Shown here: positions 8,569 through 18,215 of the stretch, piece after piece
How the letters are laid out: every line of letters begins with the position of its first letter
Numbering within the stretch: position 1 is the first letter of the stretch
DNA from: VRUE01 sp963720805
GTDB lineage: Bacteria; Actinomycetota; Thermoleophilia; Solirubrobacterales; 70-9
NCBI GenBank assembly: GCA_963720805.1
Contig: CAVRGT010000001.1
Coordinates: 124,001 to 188,000 of the forward strand
DNA length: 64,000 nt
Direction of reading: 5' to 3'
Made by a program: the position numbers and the translations under genes
The notes under the pieces: model-generated
Databases searched by the model: none
Told to the model about the DNA's origin: nothing
Seen by the model: the letters and a program-made list of their open reading frames with translations, nothing else

Positions 8569-9413
8569 TTCGCTTCGTCATCCCCGCCTACAACGAGGCG
8601 GAAAACATCCCCCGGCTGCTCGCCGACCTGGCGCCGGTGGCGCGCGAGCTCGGCGCCCGCGTGATCATCGTCGACGACGGCTCGACCGACGGCACCGCCG
8701 AGGTGATCCGCGAGCACTCGCGCGACATGCACCTGGCGATCGTCACCCACACGGTCAACCGCGGCCTCGGCACGGCGATCAACACCGGCATCCGCGCGGC
8801 GCTGAGGGAGTCCTCCGACGACGACGCGATCGTCACCCTGGAGGCCGACACGACCTCCGACCTCTCCGACCTGCCGCGGATGCTCGAAGCTCTTCGACCG
8901 GGGCACCGACATCGTGCTCGCCTCGGTCTACGCGCCCGGCGGCAAGATCGTCGGCGTCGCCGGCTGGCGCCTGGCGGCGAGCAAGTCGGTCTCCAACACC
9001 TTCCGCTGTCCTCGGCGGGCTGCGCGAGATGCACACGCTCTCCTCGCTCTACCGCGTCTACCGCGCCGGCACACTGCGCCGGGCCGCCGACACCTACGGC
9101 TACCTGCTCGTGCGCGAGCCCGGCTTCGCCGCCAACGTCGAGCTGCTGCTGAAGCTCTACAACGCCGGCGCCACGGTCGCCGAGGTGCCGACCACCAACG
9201 ACTGGACGACCCGCAAGGGCGAGTCGAAGATGCAGCTGAAGCCGACCGTGCTCGCCTACTTCCGGGTGATGGCGGCGCACATCGTCGGCCGCATCCAGCC
9301 GCCGCCGGTCTCGCCGCTGGCCGAGGTGACGGCGCCGCGGCCCGTGGCCGACGAGGCACGCCGCGGCGGCGCTCGCAAGCGGCGAGCCGCAGCCGGTCGC
9401 CCAGACCGGATGA
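8565..9413 (+). pseudogene. GT2 family glycosyltransferase (dolichol-P-mannose-synthase-like), frame broken
   Basis: ATG8565 overlaps the previous stop (ATGA-type coupling). The GT-A fold starts with FVIPAYNEAENIPRLLADL and VIIVDDGSTDGTAEVI. NRGLGTAINTGIRAAL and a DDDAIVTLEADTT block (DxD-like acidic cluster) follow, then LREMHTLSSLYRVYR and EPGFAANVELLLKLY. The frame changes near 8895 and 9010, with homology continuing across both. The intended end is probably the TGA at 9411, where an ATGA overlap with the next gene occurs; reaching it needs one more shift. DPM1-like GT2 proteins transfer sugars to polyprenyl phosphate or to repeat units. The substrate is unknown. Confidence 0.75.
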
Positions 9414-10790
9414 GCCCGGCGCCGCCCAGGTCGGCATCGTCGGCGGCGGCGTGCTCGGCACCTCGCTTGCCCTGCGCCTGGCCCAGGCGGGCGCCAAGGT
9501 GACCGTGATCGAGCGTGGCCCCAGCCTCGGCGGCCTGGCCGGGACGATGGACTTCGGCGGCCACGAGGTCGACCGCTTCTACCACGTGATCACGCCGGCG
9601 GACTCGCGCATGATCGCGATGGCCGAGGAGGTCGGGCTCGGCGATCAGCTGCGCTTCACCCCGGTCGGCGCCGGCTTCTTCGCCGGTGGCGAGATGCACG
9701 ACTTCAACGGCATCGGCGACCTGCTGCGCTTCTCGCCGCTGAGCCCGCCGGCGCGGCTGCGCCTCGGCTGGTTCGTCGCCCAGTGCCAGCTGCGCAGCTC
9801 CTACGAGCGGCTCGAGCAGATCCCGCTGGAGACCTGGCTGCGCCGCCACTGCGGCCGCCAGGTCGTACGAGCGGATCTGGAAGCCGCTGCTGGACTCGCG
9901 CTTCGACGGCGACCCCTCGGGCCTGCCGGCGACCTACCTCTGGGCCCGCACGCGGCGCATGTCCGGCGCCCGCAGCGGCAAGGGGCGGCGGCGAGGAGAT
10001 GGGCCACATCGTCGGCGGCCACCAGCGGCTGATCGACGCGATGGTCGCCCGGGCCGAAGAGCTCGGGGTCGAGGCGCGCACCGAGGCGCCGGTCAAGGGT
10101 CTGGCGACCGACGCCGAGGACGGCGCGGTCACCGGCGTCGAGCTGGAGGGGGAGACGCTCGAGTTCGACCTGACGATCCCGACCCTGCAGCCGCCGGCCC
10201 TGCGCTTCCTGCTGCCCGAGCGCCACCAGGGCCTGCTGGCGCCCTACCCCGAGCGCTGGCTCGGTTGCGTCTGCGTGATCATCAAGGTGAAGCGCTCGCT
10301 TCTGCCCTACTACGCGATCAACATCGTCGAGCCGACGCCGATCACCAGCGCGATCGAGACCTCGCAGGTGCTGGGGACCGAGCACACCGACGGGCTCCAC
10401 CTCGTCTACATGCCCAAGTACTGCGATCCCGAGGCGCCGGAGCAGAGCGAGGACGACGAGTCCATATACCGGCGCTTCACCGACTACCTGGCCCGCCTCT
10501 CGCCCGGCTTCAGCCGCGACGAGGTGGTCGACTGGACCGTGCAGCGGGCCAAGCTGGTCGAGCCGGTGCACCAGCTGTGCAGCGCCGGCGGCGAGCGGGT
10601 GGCGCCGCTTTGGCCCGGGGTCGAGGGCCTGGCGCTCGCCTCCAACGCCCAGATCTACCCCTACCTGCTCAACGGCGACTCGGTGATGGGCTTTGCCGAA
10701 GAGGTCGCGGGCCAGGTGAGCAATCGCCTCGGCCTCGCGGGCGCATCGTCCGATAGTGCGAGAAAAGGACTAGTCGGCTCGTTGTCTTAG
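9410..10790 (+). pseudogene. FAD-dependent oxidoreductase (amine-oxidase/UGM-like), frame broken
   Basis: The N-terminal FAD-binding motif is clear: QVGIVGGGVLGTSLALRLA, then VIERGPSLGGLAGT. Downstream come DRFYHVITPADSRM, a segment at ~9870-9960 readable only in another frame (YERIWKPLLDSRFDGD, then LPATYLWARTRRMSG), and then the long C-terminal part from EEMGHIVGGHQRLIDAMV to the stop, including PLWPGVEGLALASNAQIYPY. At least three frame changes are needed (near 9425, 9865 and 10000). The fold is that of NAD(P)/FAD amine-oxidase-like proteins often found in glycan clusters beside a GT2. The reaction is not known. ATG9410 overlaps the GT2 stop, so one operon is likely. Confidence 0.72.
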
Positions 10791-10796
10791 CGAGCC

Positions 10797-12059
10797 ATGT
10801 ATCAGGTAGAAGCCTCCAAAGCCCTGCTCAAGCCCAAGCTCTGGGCTCGCCGCTCGGCACGGCTGAACGTGCCGCGCAACGTGGTGATGCTGGGCATGGT
10901 CAGCATGCTGACCGACGTCTCCTCGGAGATGGTGGCGACGATCCTGCCGCTGTACCTCGTCTTCAGCCTCGGTGCCAGCCCGCTGGCGCTGGGCGCGATC
11001 GACGGCACCTATCGGGGCGCCGCCGCACTTGTTCAGGTCGCGAGCGGCTTCGTCTCAGACCGCTGGCGCAAGCCCAAGGAGGTCGCCGGCGCGGGCTACG
11101 GCATCTCCGCCGTGGGCAAGGTGGCCCTGGTCGCCGCCGGAAACACGATTGGCGGCATCGGCGCGATCGTCGCCTTCGACCGCATCGGCAAGGGGATTCG
11201 CACGGCGCCGCGCGACGCGCTGATCTCACTCTCGAGCAGCAAAGCCGGCCTCGCCACCGCCTTCGGCGTGCACCGGGCGATGGACTCGGCCGGGGCCATG
11301 CTCGGTCCGCTGATCGCCTTCGGCATCCTGCTCGCCGCGCCGGCCCGCTTCGACGCCGTCTTCGTCGTCAGCACGCTGTTCGCCGTGCTCGGCCTCGCCG
11401 TGCTGGTCCTCACCGTGCAGGGCAAGCCGAAGCGGGCGCCGCGCGAGGACAGGCCCGCCCCTTCGCTGCGCGCCGCCGCGGGCCTGGTCAAGGACCGGCG
11501 CTTCGCGCTGCTGCTGATCGCCGCTGGCGTGCTCTCGCTGACCAGCGTCTCCGACGCGATGCTCTACGTCGGCCTGCAGCGCAAGATCGACTTCGCCCCG
11601 GCCGTCTTCCCGCTGCTCTACGTGATCACCGCGGTCGCCTTCATGGGCCTGGCGATCCCGGTCGGCCAGCTCGCCGACCGGGTCGGCCGCGTGCCGGTCC
11701 TGCTGACCGGCTACGCCCTCCTCTTCGTCGTCTACGGAGCGCTCCTGATGAGCTCGCTCGGCTATGTCCTGCTGGTCCTCTGCCTGCTCGGCCTCGGCGG
11801 CTACTTCGCCGCCACCGAAGGGGTTTTGGCGGCGATCGCCGGGGCATTGCTGCCCGAGAACCTACAGGCGAGCGGGCTCGGCATGCTGACCACAGTGGTC
11901 AGCATCGGCAACCTGCTCTCCTCACTCGTCTTCGGCGCCCTCTGGCTCGAGCTCGGGCTGCACAGGGCGGTGCTCGTCTTCGGCGCTGGACTCGCGCTGG
12001 CGATCATCGCCGCGGTGCCGTTGCTGCTGCGCTCGCAGCGGGCGCCGGCGCATGGGTAG
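10797..12059 (+). CDS. MFS transporter
   Basis: A 420-residue integral membrane protein with about twelve hydrophobic segments. The major-facilitator signatures are visible: GFVSDRWRKPKEVAG in the loop after TM2, FDRIGKGIRTAPRDALI between TM4 and TM5, and GQLADRVGRVPVLL in the second half. IGKGIRTAPRDAL is characteristic of a subgroup of actinobacterial MFS permeases of unknown substrate. It begins six bases after the FAD oxidoreductase stop and overlaps the propeller gene by eight bases (ATG12052), so it belongs to the same rightward operon. Export of a glycan precursor or efflux is possible; nothing in the sequence fixes the substrate. Confidence 0.87.
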   Translation: MYQVEASKALLKPKLWARRSARLNVPRNVVMLGMVSMLTDVSSEMVATILPLYLVFSLGASPLALGAIDGTYRGAAALVQVASGFVSDRWRKPKEVAGAGYGISAVGKVALVAAGNTIGGIGAIVAFDRIGKGIRTAPRDALISLSSSKAGLATAFGVHRAMDSAGAMLGPLIAFGILLAAPARFDAVFVVSTLFAVLGLAVLVLTVQGKPKRAPREDRPAPSLRAAAGLVKDRRFALLLIAAGVLSLTSVSDAMLYVGLQRKIDFAPAVFPLLYVITAVAFMGLAIPVGQLADRVGRVPVLLTGYALLFVVYGALLMSSLGYVLLVLCLLGLGGYFAATEGVLAAIAGALLPENLQASGLGMLTTVVSIGNLLSSLVFGALWLELGLHRAVLVFGAGLALAIIAAVPLLLRSQRAPAHG

Positions 12060-13041
12060 TCGCAACGCCAAGATCCTGATTGCGCTCGTCGTCCTCTGCG
12101 TCATCGGGGGCGGCACCTACATTGCCGTGGCCGCGTTGGGCCCGAGCGAGACGACCACCGACGCGCGCCCGCAAGCCGGGGCGGTGCCGGCCCGCAGCGA
12201 CGTGATGGTGCGCGCGGTCGAACCCTCCAACCCCCGCCTCAACGGCCGCGTCTTCGTCGTCGACCACGGCAAGGTCAAGCAGCTGCCTGGCGACCTCAGC
12301 TGCGAGCGGGTCTACTTCGCCGCCGGCCGTGGCATCTGCATGGGGGTCGCGCCCTCGGGCGTCGACTACACCGCCCAGGTCTTCAACTCGAAGATGGAAA
12401 CGCTGAACACGATCCCGCTCAGCGGCCTGCCCTCGCGGGCGCGGGTCTCCGCGGACGGGCGCTACGGCGCGATGACCGTCTTCGTCAGCGGCGACTCCTA
12501 CCTCGAATCGAGCACCGCCTTCTCGACCCGCACTTATGTGGTGGACATGGAGTCAGGTAAGGCAATCGACCAGCTCGAGCAGTTCAGCGTCAGCAAGGAT
12601 GGCAAGCCCGTCGACGCGGTCGACTTCAACTTTTGGGGGATGACCTTCGATCCCAGCAACTCGGACCGCTTCTACGCGACCCTGGGCAGCGGCGATCATC
12701 ACTACCTGGTCGAAGGCAGCATCAAGGGTCGCGAGATGAAGGTCCTGCGCGACGGCGTCGAGTGTCCCTCGCTCTCGCCCGACGGCAAGCAGATCGCCTA
12801 CAAGAGCCGCATCGGCCGCAGCAACCGCTGGCACCTGCGCGTGCTTGACCTTGCCACGTTCAAGGACCATGCCGTCGCCGAGCCTGACTCAATCGACGAT
12901 CAGGCCGAGTGGCTCGACAACAACACCCTGGCCTACTCCGACGGCCCCAACGTCTACACGGTCCCCGCCGACGGCAGCGGCGAACCGGCCCTCCTGGTCC
13001 GCGACGCAACCTCGCCCGTGCGCCTCCCCGCAGGCCTCTAA
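12052..13041 (+). CDS. Membrane-anchored TolB-like beta-propeller protein
   Basis: A 329-residue protein with one N-terminal membrane anchor (ILIALVVLCVIGGGTYIAVA) and no lipobox, so it is probably held on the outer face of the membrane. The rest has repeated short blades with SxDGR/SPDGKQIAY motifs (VSADGRYGAMTV, CPSLSPDGKQIAYKSR) and a final blade NTLAYSDGPNVYTVPADG, typical of TolB/WD40-like propellers. These usually bind partners and are not enzymes. It overlaps the MFS gene, so the two are coupled; it is the last gene of this rightward operon, ending at a hairpin terminator. Confidence 0.7.
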   Translation: MGSRNAKILIALVVLCVIGGGTYIAVAALGPSETTTDARPQAGAVPARSDVMVRAVEPSNPRLNGRVFVVDHGKVKQLPGDLSCERVYFAAGRGICMGVAPSGVDYTAQVFNSKMETLNTIPLSGLPSRARVSADGRYGAMTVFVSGDSYLESSTAFSTRTYVVDMESGKAIDQLEQFSVSKDGKPVDAVDFNFWGMTFDPSNSDRFYATLGSGDHHYLVEGSIKGREMKVLRDGVECPSLSPDGKQIAYKSRIGRSNRWHLRVLDLATFKDHAVAEPDSIDDQAEWLDNNTLAYSDGPNVYTVPADGSGEPALLVRDATSPVRLPAGL

Positions 13042-13097
13042 CCCTTCCCGTGCGCTTTATGCACCCGGTGGGTGCAAAAGGCGCACCGGAACGGGTT
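13040..13097. terminator. Bidirectional hairpin terminator between convergent genes
   Basis: Long imperfect inverted repeat: the left arm runs from AACCC (13040) to TGCACCC (13066), the loop is GGT, and the right arm runs from GGGTGC (13070) to GGGTTT. It lies exactly in the 59-base gap between the convergent genes ending at 13041 and 13101, so it can serve both. The T-run is short, as is common in high-GC actinobacteria. Confidence 0.7.
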
Positions 13098-13100
13098 TAC

Positions 13101-14729
13101 CTAGCCGACGCGAGCGGCGAGGGGGCGGAGGCGGTCGCGGCCCTCGCTGGCTAGGCGGCGGGCTACGGCTAGGGGACGACGAGGGGGCGGCGGGACGGCG
13201 GCGGGATCGATCGCGTCGATTGGCGAGAGGGTGATCTCGAGTGAGCTGCCGGGCTCTACCGCCAGCGGCTCGCCTGGCTCGGCGTCTTCTCCGCCGACCC
13301 GCAGCGTTTGCCGGTTGGGATCTATTCCCACCGCGGGAAGCTCGACCGCGAGCTGCTCGATCCCGGCGGGGATCTTGATCCGCGCCCTGCGGGTCAGGAG
13401 GCGGACTGCCAGGCGTGAGCCGACCTGGCGGGTCTCGAAGCTCGTCGCCGCGATCTCTTTGAGTGAGCACCAGTGGGTTGTTCCGAGGCGGTTGACCTCT
13501 TCGACCGCGTTCAGCAGGGACTCGGGGCCTCCGAGGGCGTCTTCGTGGTGGCCGTAGAGGATCAGGGGCTGGTCGAGGAAAGCGCGCAGGGTCAGCTCGG
13601 CCGGTGAGCGGTCGGCAATCGGGTGGCGCAGGAGGGTCGGAACGCCTTCGACGAACTCTGCCGGGCCCCAACCGACCAGGGGGCCGACGTCCTCAGGTCG
13701 GGCCAGCCAGGAGTGGGGCTCGAACTCGACCCAGGGGTAGGGCCGGGTCATCGTGATCGCCTCGAAGCCGCAGCGGCGCAATCCGCTCAGGGTCACTTGG
13801 GAGCAGGCCTCGTGGGGCGGGACCATGACCCGGTCGACGGTGACGCCGGTGCGGCGGCCGAAGGACTCGATCCGGCGCAGGGCCTGGGCGGCGAGTGAGA
13901 CCGCGTCCGTCTCCCTCCCGACCCTGCCCAACTCGCCGCCGTCGTGATCGTTGCCGTGGACCAGCAGCGAGATTGAGCCGTCGCTCTCGCGCAATGCCCG
14001 CAGGGCCGCAGGGTGGGCGAACCAGGCGTCGAGCGGCACCGTCGCCAGGGCGACGTGGTAGCCATGCTCGCGAGCATGGGCGCCGAGTTCGCCGAGCTTG
14101 ACGAAGCCATAGGAGGGCCAGTGCAGGTTGGGGTCGTCGAAGAGTAGGCTCGCCCGCGCCGCCGGCGGCTGCCAGCGGATCGCCTCGGTGCGGGCGCGGA
14201 GGAAGTGCAGCAACGGCAGCAGGGCGGCGCTGCGCCCGTCGCAGAGCCGATCGCGCAATGCGTCGCGGGGGCCCAGCTCGGCCGGGGCCAGCAGAGCCCT
14301 CTCCATACATCCGGTCCGCGCCCAGACCGGCCGGCCGCCGGCACTGGCGAGAACCTCGTCGCCGGGCTTGACGGAAATCCTTGTCTCGCCGGCAAGGGCA
14401 TCGGCGAGATGGGCGTCGGGCAGCATCGCTCCGCGCAGGCGCTGGTCGAGATAGGAGGAGGTCGAGAGCGAGAGCGACTCAGGCGCGCCGCCCTTTGCCG
14501 GCTCCGGGGTGCGCAGCCTCAGTGTCGGCAGATCGGCGGCGGCCCCCGCGCCGGGAGGCTCGGCGGCCCAGCCGAACGCGAGCAGTGCGTCGAGACCGTT
14601 CAACTCGCCCGCCGCGCGGCCGGCGAAGCTCACCGGCAGGGCGGCTTCGAGGGCGGCGAACAGGCGTGGCCGCTGGGCGAGCGCCTCGGCCGGCACCACC
14701 CCGACGAGGACGGGGCGGGTGGCGCTCAA
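13101..14729 (-). CDS. Polysaccharide-deacetylase-like (DUF2334-type) protein
   Basis: A 542-residue protein without an obvious signal peptide. The central ~250 residues resemble NodB/DUF2334-like deacetylase folds: SLLFDDPNLHWPSYGFVKL carries a metal-type Asp pair, SLLVHGNDHDGGELG supplies an HxxxH-like site, and VMVPPHEACS and LILYGHHEDAL follow later. The N-terminal ~170 residues and the C-terminal ~110 residues (beta-rich, ending with an Arg/Pro-rich tail) are not recognised. It is translationally coupled (ATGA overlap at 14726-14729) to the upstream membrane glycosyltransferase-like gene, so it may modify the same glycan. The catalytic assignment is tentative. Confidence 0.6.
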   Translation of the reverse strand: MSATRPVLVGVVPAEALAQRPRLFAALEAALPVSFAGRAAGELNGLDALLAFGWAAEPPGAGAAADLPTLRLRTPEPAKGGAPESLSLSTSSYLDQRLRGAMLPDAHLADALAGETRISVKPGDEVLASAGGRPVWARTGCMERALLAPAELGPRDALRDRLCDGRSAALLPLLHFLRARTEAIRWQPPAARASLLFDDPNLHWPSYGFVKLGELGAHAREHGYHVALATVPLDAWFAHPAALRALRESDGSISLLVHGNDHDGGELGRVGRETDAVSLAAQALRRIESFGRRTGVTVDRVMVPPHEACSQVTLSGLRRCGFEAITMTRPYPWVEFEPHSWLARPEDVGPLVGWGPAEFVEGVPTLLRHPIADRSPAELTLRAFLDQPLILYGHHEDALGGPESLLNAVEEVNRLGTTHWCSLKEIAATSFETRQVGSRLAVRLLTRRARIKIPAGIEQLAVELPAVGIDPNRQTLRVGGEDAEPGEPLAVEPGSSLEITLSPIDAIDPAAVPPPPRRPLAVARRLASEGRDRLRPLAARVG

Positions 14730-16570
14730 GGCCCGATCCGGTAGATCGAGAACGAGGTGGCGGGGTTGGTGCCGCCCACCGACCTGCCGTCGCCGAACCT
14801 GGCCACAGGCGGTCCGTTGCGCTTGATCCAGGCGGAGAGCATGCGGTTGTATTCGATCCCGAAGCGTTCGTAGCGGTAGCCGTAGAAGCGGCGCTTCTCG
14901 ACGATCGCGTAGCGCGTGCGCTTGGCTTCGAGCCGGGCGATCGCGGCGACTTCGTCGGCGCGCGAGTCGAGCAGCCCCGGCAGGAACATCGCGTCATAGA
15001 GCGCCGCGGGCCGGTCGGTGAGGAAGCTGAGGCTGGAATCGGTGGGCAGGGCAAGGATCGTTTCGCCGGGAGCGGTATGGCCTTCGATGAAATCGACCGT
15101 TCCCTGTAGGGCCGGAGCCGCGGCAGGGGTGGTGACGAAGCTGCCACGGGCGCTGCTGACCAGCACACTCGAGTCCCGGTACAGGGCGACCTGGGCGTAG
15201 ACGGCGAGGCCGACTGCGACGGCCGCCAGCGCCGCCCAGGATGCCGTGCGGGCTTGCGGGTAGCGCCTGCCGATGCGGTCGTGGAGGACCGCCAGCAGCA
15301 GAACCAGGGGCGGCGCGTAGTAGGGGGCGTAGGAACCCTCAGCGGTGAAGGCGTCATAGGCACGCGCGCCAAGCGCGGCGGCCGCGACGACGAGCGCGAG
15401 GTCGAAGCCCCAGGAGTTCGAGATCAAGGGCGCGCCGCCGCGGAAGAAGCGCACGGCGAGAACCGCGCAGGCGGCGAAGCCGAGCGCCGGCAGCCAGCTC
15501 ATCCCGATCAGCAGGTGGGTTGCCTCGTGCTGGACGGCGGATTGCGAGTCGGGGTAGAGGCCGATCGCTCGCCAGGCGAGGTCGAGGAAGAGCAGCGCGG
15601 CGATCGCCGCCGGGATCGGCCAGAGCGCGCGCAGGCGGGCAGCGGTGTTGCGCCGGCGCGAGACCAGCACCGCGGCGGCGATCACCGAGGCGAGCAGGCC
15701 GCAGTAGATCGTCGCCCGCGCGAGCGTCGCCACCAGGCTCTCGAAGTCCAGCGGCGCCCAGCTGCTCTGCGATTCGAAGCCGGCTATGCGGAGGAAGTCG
15801 ACCGGCCAGAGGTTCTCGGTGAAGAGCCGGCCGGAGCCAACTTCGGCGGCGAGCAGAGCCAGTACGCCGCCGGCGAGGGCGAGCGCCGGCAGGGCCAGCG
15901 GCAGGAGGGCTCGCAGGGCCGATCGCACCCCATGCCGGCGGGCAACACCGACCAGGTAGGCGGCGCCGGCCAGCGCCGCGACCGCGGCGAACTCCGGCCT
16001 GGTCAGGCCGACGACGCCGGCCGCCAGCCCGGCCAGGACGAGCCGCTCGCGCGACAACGCCAGCATCATCAACAGCAGGAAGAGCAGACCGAAGGTGCCG
16101 GAGTTGGTGTGGGGGAGGACGAAGTTGAAGGCGGTGCCGGAGAAGCCGATCGCCGCCACCACGGCGGTGGCGATGAACGAGGGAAGCGCCGGCAGCAGTC
16201 GGCGCGAGAGCGCGTAGAAGGCGGCGAGGATCGCGGCCGCCTGAAGCAGGCCGAAGGCAAAGGCGGTGGTGAAGCTCGCGCCGAAGACGGCGAAGGCGCC
16301 ACCCAGCGCGTAGAGCCCGGCGGGGCCGTAGAAGTAGCGGATGTCGCCGTAGGGCTGGCCGCCGGAGGCGAGTGAGCTTGCAACGTTGAGCTCGTGGCCG
16401 GCGTCGACCGTGGGCACGCCCCAGGCACGCCAGCTGAGCGCCGCCAGCAGGGCGAAGACGATCGCCAGGCCGCCGATCGCGCGAGCGTCGGCGTTGGCGG
16501 CGATCCGACGCGCCTGCGGCGCCGAGCCGTTCGCCCCAGCCGTCCCGCGCCGATTCGGAGCGGACCGCAA
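14726..16570 (-). CDS. GT-C-fold (GT39/PMT-like) integral membrane glycosyltransferase
   Basis: A 614-residue protein with about eleven hydrophobic segments and a periplasmic C-terminal domain. It has the GT-C hallmark of an acidic residue in the first loop (WGVPTVDAGHELNVA) followed by GGQPYGDIRYFYGPAGLY, like ArnT/PMT enzymes that use polyprenyl-phosphate sugars. The C-terminus (YRYERFGIEYNRMLSAWIK) is soluble. The continuous frame begins at TTG16570. ATG16577 overlaps the flippase stop (ATGA) but lies in another frame, so the true start may be ATG16577 with a one-base indel around 16510-16560. It probably glycosylates a lipid-linked or surface glycan outside the membrane. The sugar donor is unknown. 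Confidence 0.72.
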   Translation of the reverse strand: MRSAPNRRGTAGANGSAPQARRIAANADARAIGGLAIVFALLAALSWRAWGVPTVDAGHELNVASSLASGGQPYGDIRYFYGPAGLYALGGAFAVFGASFTTAFAFGLLQAAAILAAFYALSRRLLPALPSFIATAVVAAIGFSGTAFNFVLPHTNSGTFGLLFLLLMMLALSRERLVLAGLAAGVVGLTRPEFAAVAALAGAAYLVGVARRHGVRSALRALLPLALPALALAGGVLALLAAEVGSGRLFTENLWPVDFLRIAGFESQSSWAPLDFESLVATLARATIYCGLLASVIAAAVLVSRRRNTAARLRALWPIPAAIAALLFLDLAWRAIGLYPDSQSAVQHEATHLLIGMSWLPALGFAACAVLAVRFFRGGAPLISNSWGFDLALVVAAAALGARAYDAFTAEGSYAPYYAPPLVLLLAVLHDRIGRRYPQARTASWAALAAVAVGLAVYAQVALYRDSSVLVSSARGSFVTTPAAAPALQGTVDFIEGHTAPGETILALPTDSSLSFLTDRPAALYDAMFLPGLLDSRADEVAAIARLEAKRTRYAIVEKRRFYGYRYERFGIEYNRMLSAWIKRNGPPVARFGDGRSVGGTNPATSFSIYRIGP

Positions 16571-16573
16571 CGT

Positions 16574-18144
16574 TCATGCCGACGCGGGCCGCACGGCGCC
16601 GAGCAGCAGCCGCATCTGGCTGCCTGCCAGGCGGAGGCCAAGCGCGACGTAGAGCAGCGAGCCGATTGCGAGGGTGAGCAGCGAGCGCGGCGACGCCGTC
16701 GGCAAAGTTGTCGCCGATCGCCGCGCCGATGCCGAAGCTGACGCCGGCGAGTAGAGCAAAGCGCAACCCGTCCTTAGCCAGCTCCTGGGCGATCGGCCCG
16801 CTCTCGCGGCCGGCCCCGGCGAGCAGCAGCACCGCGGCGAAGGCGAGCGGGACGACGAAGAAGGCGCCGACGACGCCCGCGGCGCCGAAGAGCACGCCGC
16901 CGAGCGCGGTGACGGCGATGTGGAGGACGACGATCACCGGCGCCAGCAGGTTGACCAGCTTCGAGCGGCCGAGCGCGAACAGCGCCGGCAGCAGCAGGTT
17001 GACCAGCAGTGCGGCCACGGTCCAGGCTGCGAGCAGGGCGGAGAAAGTGCGCAGCGTGCGCGACGTCGGCGGCGCTGAAGCTCTTCGGCAACAGCTCGCC
17101 GATCAGGGTGGCGCCGCCGGCGACGAGCGCGGCCAGGGCCGGCGCGACCAGCAGCATCGAGTAGCGGAAGCCGGCCGGGACCGTGTCGGCGATTACCTCG
17201 CGCCAGTCGGCGAGGGCGCCCCGGCGCATGTCGGCGATGCGCGACATGCCGAGGGCGAAGCCGGTAGCCGCCACAAGGTAGCTGGCGAAGAGGTAGGCGT
17301 AGGAGAGCACCGTCGCGGCGCCGTGGTCGTAATTGCTGGCGAAAGCGAGGGTGATGACGTAGAGGGCGTTGAAGGCGAGGTAGATCGCGGTGCTGCCGAG
17401 GACCAGCAGGGTGCAGCGGGAGAAGCGGCGCAGGACGCCGCTCGGCCGCTGCAGGTCCGTCGCGCCCGCCGGCGCGCGGCTGGAGCGCACCCCGTCGAGC
17501 ATCGCCGCGCTGGTGACGACCGCCATCGCCAGCATCGACCAGCCGAGCGAGAGCTCGCCGGCGGCGCCCGAGACGGCCAGGTAGACAACCAGGCCGCCGA
17601 CAGCTCCAGCTATGTAGGCGAAAGCGATGCGGTCGAAGCGGTCGCGCACGGCGAGCAGGGTTGCCCCACCGGCGGCCCAGAGCTGCAGGATCATCGCCAG
17701 CCCGAGGATCGGCAGGGCGGATTCGGTGACTCCCCGTCCGGCTGAGCCAAGGCCCGGCGCCAGCAGGCTCGCCATCGGTCCCGCCAATGCGATCGTCGCG
17801 ATACCGACCGGCACGGCAATCGCCACCAGGGCGATGGCCAGCTCGCGCGGCGTCAGCCGCGGGCGGCTGCCGACCAGCAGCGGCGCCGAGGTGACGCGGA
17901 TGCTCTGGCTGAAGACGCCGAAGCTCGAGTAGAGGGCGAAGGCGACGAAGAAGCCGTCGGTGCGGCCGCCGATGCCGAAGGAGTTGAGGTAGAGCAAGGC
18001 CTGGATGCCCGAGGTGAGGCCCATCGCCACGGTCGCGATCGCCATCGCCACGCCGGCGTGCGCGTGCTTCTCGCGTAGGTCCTCGCGGTGATCCCCGAAT
18101 TCGGGCAGGGGCGTAGCGGGCGGTGCGGCCGCAGTTGCGTCCAT
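16574..18144 (-). pseudogene. MurJ/MviN-like lipid-linked oligosaccharide flippase, frame broken
   Basis: A multi-pass membrane protein of the MOP superfamily readable from about ATG18144 (GTG18168 and TTG18171 also in frame) to the stop at 16574. The segments are hydrophobic throughout, e.g. AMAIATVAMGLTSGIQALLY and GGRTDGFFVAFALYSSFGVF near the start. The frame changes near 17055 (after SFSAADVAHAAHFL) and near 16690 (after GIGAAIGDNFADGV), with hydrophobic homologous segments resuming each time. The length fits MurJ-like proteins (~500 aa). In this context it likely flips a lipid-linked repeat unit, not lipid II. Indel errors are the simplest reason for the breaks. Confidence 0.75.
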
Positions 18145-18215
18145 GTACGAATAACGGACGAACCTCACCAATACTTGTTTAGTTCACCGAGGTCGGTTGA
18201 GAAAATACGAGTGGC

